This document shows, in pieces, positions 34,789-43,917 of a stretch of DNA of 64,000 bases. The notes under the pieces were generated by a model, which saw nothing but the letters and a program-made list of their open reading frames with translations, did not search any database and was not told where the DNA came from. The stretch spans positions 1 to 64,000 of the forward strand of contig CALGAP010000023.1 of the NCBI GenBank assembly GCA_937958995.1, read 5' to 3'. This stretch comes from an uncultured Chitinophagaceae bacterium (GTDB lineage Bacteria; Bacteroidota; Bacteroidia; Chitinophagales; Chitinophagaceae). A program made the position numbers and the translations under genes. The stretch's first letter is position 1; each line of letters starts with the position of its first letter.

Positions 34789-35673
34789 TCAATCGCCGAT
34801 CCAGAGATTGCGGTAATCCTCTTTCCATTGCCATTTCCATCGTCTATGGCTCCACAACCACATGTCGGGATGTTCGCGGATTGCTTTTTCAAGAAAAGTA
34901 ATATAACGGCGGGTGAGTTCGCCTTCGGGTAATGATGCGGGATCTTCTGCACCCGTTTCAAGATAAGCCCGATAGTAGCCGCGCTTTACTTTGTATAGCT
35001 GTGCAAAAATAACAGGGATATTTCCCGCGCGGGCACCTGTCTCCGGACCTCGTACAAAAGGAGTGGGGCGGCCAAAAAAGTTGAGCCAGTAAGCCTTGCT
35101 TACATCTCCCGGCGCCTGGTCGGCTACCAGCGTGAGCAGGTACTGCTTATTGCGCCAGGGTACCATGGCCGCGCGCATATCGGTGGCGGGCAACATAATG
35201 CTGCCAGTGCGTGTGCGTATATACATAAACAGGCGATCCATCACCTTGCTCTTGATGGGCATGTATACTACGAGAAACGGATATTCTGTATTATATGGCA
35301 TCGCCACATTGGCGAGCTCCCAGTTGAAATTGTGACCAAGGTGCAACTGGCATCTTTTTCCTTGCTTATATAAAGGCGTGAAAGGATCGCTGTCGAGAAC
35401 AAGTCGTTTGACGATAAATTTTTTTCCCGCGGAAATCAGTTTGATGGTTTCGATGAAAGTGTCAACAAAATTGTGGTAGAATTTTTTCGCGATAACCTTT
35501 CTTTCCTGTTCTGTCTTTTCGGGAAATGCAATTTCCAGATTGTCCATCACCACTTTCTTGCGATAGCCAATCACATAATAGATCAGTGCATACAAACCAT
35601 CGGAGATGATGTAAAGCACCGGCAACGGAAGCAGCGACAGTAAATAAAAAATACCAAAAACGAGATAATACAT
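34789..35673 (-). CDS. Lipid A biosynthesis acyltransferase (LpxL/HtrB family)
   Basis: A 294-residue inner-membrane acyltransferase. An N-terminal hydrophobic region (1-35) is followed by the HX4E catalytic motif HNFNWE within HLGHNFNWELANV, and the family block VADQAPGDVSKAYWLNFFGRPTPF (part). The protein adds a secondary acyl chain to lipid A; Bacteroidota typically carry one such enzyme for a penta-acyl lipid A. It is 9 bases downstream of the AmgK-RapZ-like gene on the same strand. Confidence 0.9.
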   Translation of the reverse strand: MYYLVFGIFYLLSLLPLPVLYIISDGLYALIYYVIGYRKKVVMDNLEIAFPEKTEQERKVIAKKFYHNFVDTFIETIKLISAGKKFIVKRLVLDSDPFTPLYKQGKRCQLHLGHNFNWELANVAMPYNTEYPFLVVYMPIKSKVMDRLFMYIRTRTGSIMLPATDMRAAMVPWRNKQYLLTLVADQAPGDVSKAYWLNFFGRPTPFVRGPETGARAGNIPVIFAQLYKVKRGYYRAYLETGAEDPASLPEGELTRRYITFLEKAIREHPDMWLWSHRRWKWQWKEDYRNLWIGD

Positions 35674-35682
35674 AATGGGTGT

Positions 35683-37134
35683 TTACTGGTTGATCCAGTT
35701 CTTTTCTTCTTGCACAAGATGTTTCACTTCCGTTTTTACTTTGAATTTATTTCGCAAATGGCGGGCCAGGGCATCGGCGGCATACACGCTGCGGTGTTGT
35801 CCACCGGTGCAGCCAAAGCTAACGGAAAGATGTTGAAAACCTCTGCGGATATAATCTTCCACCGTAATATCCACGATATCGAAAACGCTGTTTAAAAATT
35901 CCGGCATGCGTGTTTGCTGTTCCAGGAAATCTTTCACCGGTTTATCTCTGCCTGTCTGCGATTTATATTGCTCGAAGCGGCCGGGATTTAAAATGCCACG
36001 ACAGTCGAACACAAAACCTCCGCCATTGCCCGTCTCGTCAACCGGCATATTTTGTTTGTAAGAAAAACTATAGATACGCACCACCAGCGGCGTGTCGTCC
36101 GTGGCTTTCACCGGCGTAAAGCGCTGGATGATTTCATCGTGCACACAAATGTCGAGTACCTTCCTGAATTCAGGAACGGCAATGCCCGGGCTGCGGTCGA
36201 GCATGAACTGCTTCAGGTTGTTAAGCGCCTGCGGTATGGAAGTAAGAAACTGTGCTTTGCGTTCAAACAAACCGCGGAAACCATAAGCGCCCAGCACCTG
36301 CAACAGCCTTATGAGTACGTAACCGTTGTATTGGCTTTTAAAAACGGGGCGGTCTACATGGTCGCCGACCACCGATTCAAATGAATCGATATAATCGTCG
36401 AGCAGATTGTCTTTCCACTCATCGGGCAGGTTGGCACGGGCCTGCCATATCATACTGGCCACATCGTATTGCGGTGCTCCGCGCATGCCGCCCTGGAAAT
36501 CGATAAAGTAAACCGATTGGTCGGGGCGCACCAGTATGTTGCGGCTCTGAAAATCGCGGAACATAAAGTACTTATATTCCGTGTGCGTGAGATAAGTGCT
36601 CAACGCTTCAAAATCATCGATCAGTTTTTGTTTATCATAGGGCTTTCTCAGGGCATCGAGGAAATAATATTTGAAATACAACAGGTCGGCCATAATGGCT
36701 TGCTTGCCAAATTCCTCGTTGGTAAGACAACGCGAATAATCCATTCCATTATCACCTTTCACCTGCAACATGGCCAGTTGCTGAAGGCTTTTCTTAAACA
36801 GATTATACACATTGTCAGTGAAGCCTTCTGTTTCGAGCGTATTCAGCAGCGATACATCGCCGAAATCTTCCTGCAGGTAGATGGTCTTATCACCATTCAG
36901 TGCATATATCTCGGGCACGGGCAGTCCGCGCTCTTTAAAATGCCGCGCGAAATAGATGAAGGTTTCGTTTTCCGGGATATTGTTGCCATAGGTGGCAATG
37001 CAGGTACCATCGTTCGCGCGCACGCGGAAGTATCTTCGGTCAGAACCCGACTGGGGTAGCACGTCGATGGCTTCCGGTTTTTTACCCGACCATTCGGTGT
37101 GCAAGGCGGCAATGGCTTGAAGTATGTCCTGCAT
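35683..37134 (-). CDS. AmgK-like sugar kinase fused to a RapZ C-terminal-like domain
   Basis: A 483-residue two-domain protein. Residues 1-330 are an aminoglycoside-phosphotransferase fold like AmgK: SGSDRRYFRV, YLQEDFGDVSL, catalytic FRDFQSRNIL and metal-binding YFIDFQGGMRGAPQYDVASM (part). AmgK phosphorylates MurNAc/GlcNAc at the anomeric position. Residues about 350-483 resemble the C-terminal domain of RapZ, a GlcN-6-P sensor: FVFDCRGILNPGR and SFGCTGGQHRSVYAADAL. The gene 74 bases upstream encodes a MurU-like nucleotidyltransferase, completing the anabolic cell-wall recycling pair. The fusion suggests that amino-sugar level and recycling are sensed by one protein; that is inference. Confidence 0.88.
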   Translation of the reverse strand: MQDILQAIAALHTEWSGKKPEAIDVLPQSGSDRRYFRVRANDGTCIATYGNNIPENETFIYFARHFKERGLPVPEIYALNGDKTIYLQEDFGDVSLLNTLETEGFTDNVYNLFKKSLQQLAMLQVKGDNGMDYSRCLTNEEFGKQAIMADLLYFKYYFLDALRKPYDKQKLIDDFEALSTYLTHTEYKYFMFRDFQSRNILVRPDQSVYFIDFQGGMRGAPQYDVASMIWQARANLPDEWKDNLLDDYIDSFESVVGDHVDRPVFKSQYNGYVLIRLLQVLGAYGFRGLFERKAQFLTSIPQALNNLKQFMLDRSPGIAVPEFRKVLDICVHDEIIQRFTPVKATDDTPLVVRIYSFSYKQNMPVDETGNGGGFVFDCRGILNPGRFEQYKSQTGRDKPVKDFLEQQTRMPEFLNSVFDIVDITVEDYIRRGFQHLSVSFGCTGGQHRSVYAADALARHLRNKFKVKTEVKHLVQEEKNWINQ

Positions 37135-37208
37135 AGTGTTGTTGAGTAGCGGTAAAAGTAGAAAAATCGCGCAAAGGCGCCAAGGCGCAACGTGGAGTCA
37201 CGCTCATT

Positions 37209-37955
37209 TTAAGGAAACATTGTTTCTGCTTTGGCGACGGCCCCGGGCTTGCCCACGTCGATGAACCTGGAGCCGGTGTGGTCGTAAGCGAGTATCTCGT
37301 GTTTTTTCGCCAGGTCGAGGTAAACGTCAACCATGGAGAATTTGCCTTCGCGTTCTACCAGGTTGACAAGACGCGTTTCTATAACATGAATACCGCTGAA
37401 CGCTTTAGGGATAAATTTTTTCGCCGCGCGGCTTATTTTTTCTTCACCGGTGCTGGTGTTGCGCCAACCGCAAAGGATATTATTTTCATCGAATAAAAAA
37501 TACCGGGAAGTTGCGCGATCGCTTACTGCCAGGGTGGCCAGGGCGCCGGAGCGGCGATGCGTTTCAATCATTTTTTCCAAATCAAGATCGGTGAGAATAT
37601 CACTGTTGATCACTACAATGGTGGGAGTTTTAAAATGAGGCAAAGCTTTTTTCAATCCGCCACCTGTTTCAAGCAACTCTTCCGTTTCATCACTGAAAAT
37701 TATCTGACTACCCCATCCATCATTTTTCTCTACGGCATTTTTTACCTGCTCTGCAAAATGATGCACGTTCACCACTACATCACGAATGCCATATTGCTGC
37801 AGGTATTCAATATTTCTCTGCAACAAACTTTTGCCATTGATCACAGCCAGCGCTTTCGGATGTTTGTCTGTCCATGGTTTAAAGCGCGTGCCGAGGCCCG
37901 CAGCAAAGATCATTGCCGACACATCTTTATTACTTGACTGATTGATAGTTGACAT
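37209..37955 (-). CDS. MurU-like sugar-1-phosphate nucleotidyltransferase
   Basis: A 248-residue NTP-transferase: signature FAAGLGTRFKPWTDKHPKAL, then HHFAEQV, LLETGGGLKKALP, VVINSDILTDLDL and near the end FIDVGKPGAVAKAE. The pattern matches MurU, which makes UDP-MurNAc from MurNAc-1-P, and relatives such as mannose-1-P guanylyltransferase. Adjacency to the AmgK-like kinase favours MurU. A typical insertion-free length is seen. Confidence 0.85.
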   Translation of the reverse strand: MSTINQSSNKDVSAMIFAAGLGTRFKPWTDKHPKALAVINGKSLLQRNIEYLQQYGIRDVVVNVHHFAEQVKNAVEKNDGWGSQIIFSDETEELLETGGGLKKALPHFKTPTIVVINSDILTDLDLEKMIETHRRSGALATLAVSDRATSRYFLFDENNILCGWRNTSTGEEKISRAAKKFIPKAFSGIHVIETRLVNLVEREGKFSMVDVYLDLAKKHEILAYDHTGSRFIDVGKPGAVAKAETMFP

Positions 37956-37999
37956 ATTGATTCTTTCCTAAAGCTGGCGTTGATGAATCACTGAATATT

Positions 38000-39616
38000 T
38001 TACAATACAATATTCTGCACCAACTGGCTCTTATACGGATAGTCGGTATTGAAATGTAAGCCGCGGCTTTCTTTCCTGAACTGCGCGCATTTCACAATCA
38101 AATAACCCACCGTAATCATATTGCGTAGTTCGCAAAGCTGCGGCGATACGGAAGTAGTCTGGTACAAAGCCTCTGTTTCTTCCCAAAGCAGATCGAGGCG
38201 TTTGGCGGCGCGTTCCAGGCGGGTGTTGGTACGCACAATGCCTACGTAATCGCTCATGATCTGTTGCAATTCCTTCAGGCTTTGCGTGATCAGGATCATT
38301 TCGCGCGGCTCGGAAGTGCCGGTAGCATTCCAGTCGGGGATTTCCAGCTTGCGCCGGCCATCGGATACATTGCCGCTCTTTATTTTTTCCGATGCGTCAA
38401 TGAAAGCGCGGTGCGCGAACACCATGGCTTCGAGCAGCGAATTGCTGGCCAGTCGGTTGGCGCCGTGCAAACCGGTGCTGGCACATTCGCCGGCGGCGTA
38501 TAAATTTTTAATGGAAGTTCTTGCCCATTCATCGGTCTTGATGCCACCGCAGCTATAGTGCGCCGCAGGCGCTACGGGTATGAAATCTTTCGTGATGTCG
38601 ATACCGATTGATTGGCATTTCTCGTAAATGTTGGGGAAATGCTCGGTGAATCGTTCCAGCGGTATATGACGCACGTCGAGATACACATGCTCAGTACCCG
38701 TAATTTTCATTTCGCTGTCAATGGCACGGGCTACAATATCGCGGGGCGCCAGGTCTTTGCGGCCATCATATTTTTCCATGAAAGCTTCACCCGCTTTATT
38801 CCGCAGTATGCCGCCATCGCCGCGAACGGCTTCGGTTATCAGAAACGACTGACCTCTTAAGCCGGGTTCGTACAGCGCGGTGGGGTGAAACTGGATGAAC
38901 TCCATGTTTTCAATCCTTCCCTTGGCGCGATACACCATGGCCACGCCATCGCCGGTGGCGATATGCGGGTTGGTGGTAGAGCGATATACCTGCCCATTGC
39001 CTCCCGTACACAATACCGTTATGTCGGCAAGTATTTTTTCAATTTTGTTTGTCTGCAGGTTCAGCGCATACACACCGTAACATTCAATGTCGGGAGTGGA
39101 TTTGGTAACGAGATAGCCAAGATGATGCTGGGTGATGAGGTCAACCACGAAACAGTGCTTTACTATTTCGATGTTCTTATGCGCGGCAACAGTTTCCAGG
39201 AGTGCACGTTCCAGCTCGCGGCCGGTAACATCTTTGTGGTGCAGTATGCGATACTCGCTGTGACCACCTTCCCGGCCCAGCTTGAAATCGCCGTCTTCTT
39301 CCTTATCGAAGCGGGCACCCCAGGCAATCATTTCCTGGATACGGTCCACACCTTCCTTTACCACAATCTCCACCACTTGCTTATTGCAAAGGCCATCGCC
39401 CGCAATAAGCGTGTCTTCGATATGTTTTTCGAAGCTGTCTTTTTCAAAATCGGTCACGCCCGCCACGCCGCCCTGTGCATACTTGGTATTGGTTTCGTCG
39501 GCAATGGTCTTGGTAATGACCAGCACTTTCTTATCGGGAAATGCCTGGGCGGCTTTTACAGCAAAGGTGAGCCCGGCAATACCTGAACCGATTACGAGGA
39601 AATCTGCTTGTTGCAT
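38000..39616 (-). CDS. nadB: L-aspartate oxidase
   Basis: Flavoprotein that oxidises aspartate to iminoaspartate in de novo NAD synthesis. FAD motif FLVIGSGIAGLTFAV, TKYAQGGVAGV, the RGDGGILRN and FIQFHPTAL blocks, and ASTGLHGANRLASNSLLEAMVF (part) are all typical; the 538-residue length is normal. The ATG used here follows a TTG that would add one residue. NadA and NadC are not in the window. Confidence 0.96.
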   Translation of the reverse strand: MQQADFLVIGSGIAGLTFAVKAAQAFPDKKVLVITKTIADETNTKYAQGGVAGVTDFEKDSFEKHIEDTLIAGDGLCNKQVVEIVVKEGVDRIQEMIAWGARFDKEEDGDFKLGREGGHSEYRILHHKDVTGRELERALLETVAAHKNIEIVKHCFVVDLITQHHLGYLVTKSTPDIECYGVYALNLQTNKIEKILADITVLCTGGNGQVYRSTTNPHIATGDGVAMVYRAKGRIENMEFIQFHPTALYEPGLRGQSFLITEAVRGDGGILRNKAGEAFMEKYDGRKDLAPRDIVARAIDSEMKITGTEHVYLDVRHIPLERFTEHFPNIYEKCQSIGIDITKDFIPVAPAAHYSCGGIKTDEWARTSIKNLYAAGECASTGLHGANRLASNSLLEAMVFAHRAFIDASEKIKSGNVSDGRRKLEIPDWNATGTSEPREMILITQSLKELQQIMSDYVGIVRTNTRLERAAKRLDLLWEETEALYQTTSVSPQLCELRNMITVGYLIVKCAQFRKESRGLHFNTDYPYKSQLVQNIVL

Positions 39617-39619
39617 CAA

Positions 39620-40396
39620 CTAATACTCAATCGTAAAATTAAACTTCTCCGGCGTAGAAAGCATCTCCAGCATATTGTACTTCATGGTAACAGTCTTCTT
39701 GTCGTCGGAGAGCTTAAACAAATCGTTGTCTATTTTCTTTACCGGCCGGGGAAGTTTGATAGAAGTGGTATAAAGAATTTCCATACCACTTTCTTTCATC
39801 TGGCTCATCTGCGCCATTTCGGGTCTTGCCATCATCTGCTGGAATTTTTCCTGGTCAACTTTTTTACTGATCAGCCCTTTCTCCACAGTCACGGTATAGA
39901 AATTGGTCATATTGCCAAAATCGGGTTGCTCGTTATTGGCCTGCTCATCATTTTTATCGCTCGATATGGCGCCCTTCATGACTTCACTCATGGCACCGCT
40001 GCCGCCGCCCGATGTTTCGAGCAGTTTTTTCAGGCTGGCAAAATCCTTGTACGGAATGTTCATATTGATCTTGAACAGGTTTTCCTTCATGTTCATCTGC
40101 ATGTGCATCTTCGCATCTTTCAGCAAGACTTTCTGTTCGGCAGAAAGCTCTTTGGCTGAATCGAGAATGGAACTGAAATTAATTACCGTATCTATAGCCT
40201 TGTCCAGTCCTTCCTCTTTCATTTTCTCTTCTCCGGCAAAGGTTTGCATCAGTTCTACCAGCGCGCTCATATCCATTTTGGAGTTATAAACGCCGCTACC
40301 ATCGTCGTTGATGGCAATTTCTTCATCTACCTCCAGGCAGCCATAAGCTGTGAGGCAACACACTGCGAAAGCAAGCACATATTTGAAAAATCGCAT
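39620..40396 (-). CDS. Secreted lipoprotein of unknown function
   Basis: A 258-residue lipoprotein: lipobox LTAYGC with Cys20, followed by LEVDEEIAINDDGSGVY, a start seen in LppM-like lipoproteins where a beta-rich domain begins with a charged pair. The middle (about 60-150) is Met/Lys-rich and helical. A Gly/Ser patch (ETSGGGSGAMSEV) and a polar insert precede a C-terminal beta segment. Not assigned to a named family. It is 4 bases upstream of nadB on the same strand, probably a chance operon. Confidence 0.7.
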   Translation of the reverse strand: MRFFKYVLAFAVCCLTAYGCLEVDEEIAINDDGSGVYNSKMDMSALVELMQTFAGEEKMKEEGLDKAIDTVINFSSILDSAKELSAEQKVLLKDAKMHMQMNMKENLFKINMNIPYKDFASLKKLLETSGGGSGAMSEVMKGAISSDKNDEQANNEQPDFGNMTNFYTVTVEKGLISKKVDQEKFQQMMARPEMAQMSQMKESGMEILYTTSIKLPRPVKKIDNDLFKLSDDKKTVTMKYNMLEMLSTPEKFNFTIEY

Positions 40397-40426
40397 AAAT
40401 TAAAATTTGCGGGCAAGTTACTCGTT

Positions 40427-41380
40427 TTATCCCACACTTAACTGGTACCACACATGAAAAGTTTCGGAGCGGCGTGGTGGTAACAGCATCAGTCCCAAAC
40501 CGTTATTAAAGCAATCCGGCGCCCCGCTCAGATTTTCTATTGCAATGCTCTGCCGGTGGTCGGGCGTGTAAACCTGCAGAAAAGAGTAGCCAGTATCGGT
40601 AAAGAAAGAAAGCGCCAATCCATTACTGGGATTGCGCAGCACGCAGCAAGGCAGGCCTTCCTGGAATTGTAATAAGAAACAATTGTCCAGTTTGCGTTCG
40701 CCGAGGCGGGCCGGAGTAGCAAAGCGGGTGTCGGGGATATATTTTCCCGTGGGGATCAGTTGCTCATTAAACTCCAGCATGCTGTTGCTGTTGAACTGCA
40801 GTTCATAGTCATCAATCACTCCATCCAGCCTGAAGTAGGGGTGCCAACCATCGGCCAGCGGAATGTCGAAATCTTCGAGGTTCAGCAAGGTGGTTTCAAC
40901 GAGTAATCGTCGCTGCGGGTGCAGGGTATAGCGCACCTCGCAAACGTATTCGAAGGGGTAGCCCGGATCTTCGCGTTGGTAATGATAACGTAGAGCAACG
41001 GATGCCTGCCGGTCGTCAGCAAACAGGTTGAGCATATTAAACGACTTATCATACAGCAGTCCATGTATGGCCGAACCGTCGAAGAACTTTTTTTCAAACT
41101 CAAATTTTTCTCCCGCATACTCATAACGTCCGCCAGGAATGCGGCAGGGAAAAGGAGAAAGCTTGCTGCTCTTGTACCAGCGACCCAGGTTTTGCTGCAA
41201 ATCTTCCCTGCTGCTGAAATTATCGATTATGTTGTACAAAGCACCATTCAGCGGAATTTCAAATCCATGCAATGAGGCGCCAAATTCGGGAAGAACAGAA
41301 ATGATTGTCCCGGTTGCCTTATCTTGCAAACGCAGGATCGACAATTCATTTTCTGTTATGCGGCTGGTTGAAAAGCTCAT
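40427..41380 (-). CDS. Aldose 1-epimerase (mutarotase) family protein
   Basis: A 317-residue protein of the galactose mutarotase superfamily: SVLPEFGASLHGFEIPLNG (part), NPFPCRIPGGRYEY-like PFPCRIPGGRYEY, AIHGLLYD with a catalytic-type His, DGWHPYFRLDG with a second His and FLQVYTPDHRQSIAIENLSG with a Glu in the expected area. It is divergent from galK, with only 11 bases between the start codons, so a role in galactose entry to the Leloir pathway is likely. Family limits between true mutarotase and hexose-6-phosphate epimerase are not settled by eye. Confidence 0.88.
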   Translation of the reverse strand: MSFSTSRITENELSILRLQDKATGTIISVLPEFGASLHGFEIPLNGALYNIIDNFSSREDLQQNLGRWYKSSKLSPFPCRIPGGRYEYAGEKFEFEKKFFDGSAIHGLLYDKSFNMLNLFADDRQASVALRYHYQREDPGYPFEYVCEVRYTLHPQRRLLVETTLLNLEDFDIPLADGWHPYFRLDGVIDDYELQFNSNSMLEFNEQLIPTGKYIPDTRFATPARLGERKLDNCFLLQFQEGLPCCVLRNPSNGLALSFFTDTGYSFLQVYTPDHRQSIAIENLSGAPDCFNNGLGLMLLPPRRSETFHVWYQLSVG

Positions 41381-41391
41381 TTTTCAAAACT

Positions 41392-42534
41392 ATGGTAAAA
41401 AAATTACAGCATGCATTCGCGCAACGGTTCAATAAGGAACCTATGATAGTGGCGGCGCCGGGGCGTGTCAACCTGATAGGAGAACATACGGACTACAATG
41501 CAGGCTTTGTGTTGCCGGGCGCCGTGGATAAACGCATTTACGTGGCTGTAGCCACTAACAACAGTAATACGGTGAACGTATATGCGAACCAGTTTAAAGA
41601 AAGTTATTCATTCTCCATCGAAAGTATACAACCACACCGCGGCTGGATGAATTACCTGTTGGGTGTGGCACATCATATTCAGCAAGCCGGTGTAACAATT
41701 GGTGGTGTTGATGTAATGATTGACGGCGATATCCCCGTAGGCGCGGGCATGAGTTCTTCAGCAGCGTTGTGTTCGGGGTGGGGTTTTGCGCTGAATGAAT
41801 TGTTCAATGGCCATCTCACGCGCATGGAGCTGGCCTTTATAGGTCAAAAGACAGAGCACACATTTGTGGGATTACAGTGTGGTATTATGGACCAGTTTGC
41901 CAGCCTGCACGGCAAGCGTGGTCATGTAGTGAAACTCGACTGCCGCAGCCTGGAGTATGAATATATCCCCTTCGATTTTCCGGGTTACCGCATTGTGCTG
42001 GTGAATAGTATGGTGAGTCACTCGCTGGCCAGTTCCGAATACAACGTGCGCCGCCAGCAATGCGAAGAAGGGGTAAGCATTTTAAAAAAACACTATCCTG
42101 GTATCACCACCCTGCGTGATGTAAGTACCGAACAACTGGAAAAACACCGTTCCGAATTATCTCCCATCGTGTATAATCGCTGTTTTTATGTAGTGAGTGA
42201 AAAAGAAAGACTGCTTGCCGGTTGCGCCGCTTTACAAAAAGGCGATCTCTCCACCTTCGGCCAGCTGATGTTTGCCACCCACAATGGCCTCAGCCAACAG
42301 TACGGCGTGAGTTGTCCCGAGCTCGACTTCCTCGCCTCCGAAGCCCGCCAACACCCCGCCGTGGCCGGCGCCCGCATGATGGGCGGCGGATTCGGCGGCT
42401 GCACCATCAACATCGTACAGGCCGACGCCGTAGCATCATTCACCTCCCAAATCCAGGAAGCATTTCACCAGCAATACAGCAAGACCCCCGAGGTTTACGT
42501 CACACAAATTGAAGACGGGGTGAGGAAGATATAG
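41392..42534 (+). CDS. galK: Galactokinase
   Basis: A 380-residue GHMP kinase that phosphorylates galactose. The galactokinase signature GRVNLIGEHTDYN is near residues 23-35, the ATP loop PVGAGMSSSAAL near 115-126 and the third motif GGGFGGCTI near 325. The start ATG at 41392 gives MVKKLQHAFAQRF; an upstream in-frame ATG at 41305 would run into the divergent mutarotase gene. A long inverted repeat follows the stop codon. Confidence 0.96.
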   Translation: MVKKLQHAFAQRFNKEPMIVAAPGRVNLIGEHTDYNAGFVLPGAVDKRIYVAVATNNSNTVNVYANQFKESYSFSIESIQPHRGWMNYLLGVAHHIQQAGVTIGGVDVMIDGDIPVGAGMSSSAALCSGWGFALNELFNGHLTRMELAFIGQKTEHTFVGLQCGIMDQFASLHGKRGHVVKLDCRSLEYEYIPFDFPGYRIVLVNSMVSHSLASSEYNVRRQQCEEGVSILKKHYPGITTLRDVSTEQLEKHRSELSPIVYNRCFYVVSEKERLLAGCAALQKGDLSTFGQLMFATHNGLSQQYGVSCPELDFLASEARQHPAVAGARMMGGGFGGCTINIVQADAVASFTSQIQEAFHQQYSKTPEVYVTQIEDGVRKI

Positions 42535-42541
42535 AATATCC

Positions 42542-42615
42542 AATTTGAATTTGAACAAGGAATTTGAATATGAATGAATTTATTCTCATTCAAATTCCTT
42601 GTTCAAATTCAAATT
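42542..42615. repeat. Long intergenic inverted repeat, copy B
   Basis: Perfect 28-base arms at 42542-42569 and 42588-42615 with an 18-base spacer, imperfectly extended outward to 42534 and 42623. The arm is nearly identical to that of copy A (9889-10009). It occupies the whole 88-base space between the convergent stop codons of galK and the GyrI-like gene and can act as a bidirectional terminator. Confidence 0.9.
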
Positions 42616-42622
42616 CAACATT

Positions 42623-43066
42623 CTACACCGTCCCCACCTGCACCTCCGTAATATTATTTTCGGGTCTTTCGAAATCTATGTTTAGGTACAGCTCTCGGCA
42701 TTCGTCGCGGATGGGTATGCGGTTCGATTCCACGAAGTGCATGATTTGTCCGTAGCTGCTGCCGAGCAGTTCCCAGGAGCCTTCGTGGCGATGCACGACG
42801 GCTTTGAAGGGAGCGAGCTGTTTGATGGAAAACTTTTTTGAGTGGAAAAAGCCCTGGATGGGCACGGCAATATCGAGGGTGAAGACGGTGTCGGGTTTGC
42901 CGTCGGCGCCATAATAGATCCAGTATGCCGGACCGCTTACGAAAGCATGGTTGGCTGCTTCGGAGTAGAGTTCTTTTGTGACATGGGTCAGCGAATGCAG
43001 GTCCTTTAGAGTGGTCTTATGGGTACTATACAATACTGTGACTGCAGGATGCACTTTGATTTGCAT
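42623..43066 (-). CDS. GyrI-like effector-binding domain protein
   Basis: A 147-residue single-domain protein of the GyrI/BmrR-C type: a duplicated beta-alpha-beta fold with YWIYYGADGKPDTVFTLDIAVP (part) and VHRHEGSWELLGSSYGQIMHF (part), the latter carrying the conserved ...Y/W...L...Y pattern, and a final LYLNIDFERPENN strand. Such domains bind hydrophobic small molecules; some hydrolyse toxic aldehydes or cyclopropanes. It is last in a set after a WYL regulator and DinB-like gene. Confidence 0.82.
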   Translation of the reverse strand: MQIKVHPAVTVLYSTHKTTLKDLHSLTHVTKELYSEAANHAFVSGPAYWIYYGADGKPDTVFTLDIAVPIQGFFHSKKFSIKQLAPFKAVVHRHEGSWELLGSSYGQIMHFVESNRIPIRDECRELYLNIDFERPENNITEVQVGTV

Positions 43067-43113
43067 ACTTCACAATTTTAGTGGTTTGTTTTTCTTCGAG
43101 GGGTTGATCAGTG

Positions 43114-43602
43114 TTAAATGAGCGGGGTCATGTTCATGGCTTTCCACTCTTCCTGGCTGGGGCCATACACACCGGGTACTGCCAGTCCGTGCATGCGCAT
43201 GAGCGTGGTCATTTGTCCGCGGTGGTGCGACTGGTGCGCGATGAGGTAATACAGGGCCAGGCCTTTTTTCCATTGCTGTCCGTACATTTCGCGGTCTTCC
43301 TGCAGGGTATCGTCGTTCCAGTTTTCGACTACGGCATTCTGCACTCTGTCTGCATTGATCTGGTAGGCCAGTGCCAGTTCTGCTACCGATTTGTAATTGA
43401 CATTTTCTTCTTCGATCGGCAATCCCAGCTTGTTCGGGAATTCTGTCAGCACTTCCACCAGGTGGTTGGCCAGTCTGCCCAGGGTACGGGTGCCGGGTGC
43501 CCCTTTGTCGAGGCATTCATCGGTTAGTGCATTGATTACCTTGAGGGTGTTTTCGGTTTCTTCCTTCCACGTTTCGATAAAATCTTTGATGGTGCGTACC
43601 AT
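43114..43602 (-). CDS. DinB-family putative metal-dependent protein
   Basis: A 162-residue four-helix protein of the DinB/YfiT superfamily. Probable metal ligands are His47 (RLANHLVEV), His123 and His127 (AHQSHHRGQ), the usual triad. Members include thiol-S-transferases and maleylpyruvate isomerases, but many have no known substrate. It lies between a GyrI-like gene (47 bases downstream) and a WYL regulator upstream, which suggests a response to a small toxic compound. Confidence 0.88.
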   Translation of the reverse strand: MVRTIKDFIETWKEETENTLKVINALTDECLDKGAPGTRTLGRLANHLVEVLTEFPNKLGLPIEEENVNYKSVAELALAYQINADRVQNAVVENWNDDTLQEDREMYGQQWKKGLALYYLIAHQSHHRGQMTTLMRMHGLAVPGVYGPSQEEWKAMNMTPLI

Positions 43603-43917
43603 GATGATTTGGTTTTAAAATGATTGATTGGGTTCCTGGTACAAAGAAAAGGGCGGGTAGTGACAGCCCTATGTCAGGAGAGGGGAGGAGAATATTGAAT
43701 TTGAATTTGAAATTGAATTTGAAATTGAATGGAGTGGGAATGGGGGAAATGTTGAAAATGGAGGGGAGGAAGTTGAGTGAGAATTGGGGATAGAACATGG
43801 TATGCAGCCGTGGGAGCGGTGTGAGTTCTGTGCGGGCAATAAAGGATGCCATGGCAGCGGTTTGTAATAAGCATGCTGAACGTGAACGAGCGGAGAAAAA
43901 TAAATGAAAGGCGGTTT
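43603..43917. other. Noncoding spacer of 315 bases with a decayed repeat copy
   Basis: No credible gene. Positions 43690-43727 carry a run of TTGAATTTGAA/ATTGAATTTGAA units, and 43732-43745 repeat the GTGGGAATGGGGGA found in the loop of copy A at 9924-9936, so this is a half copy of the inverted-repeat family without its right arm. The rest is purine-rich and shows no clear promoter. Confidence 0.6.

Noticed and set aside
38885..39586. 233-codon plus-strand frame opposite nadB
   Set aside because: Antisense shadow of a well-conserved enzyme with no motifs of its own.
43070..43516. 148-codon minus-strand frame overlapping the DinB gene
   Set aside because: Pro/Arg-rich translation in another frame of a gene with clear DinB metal ligands.
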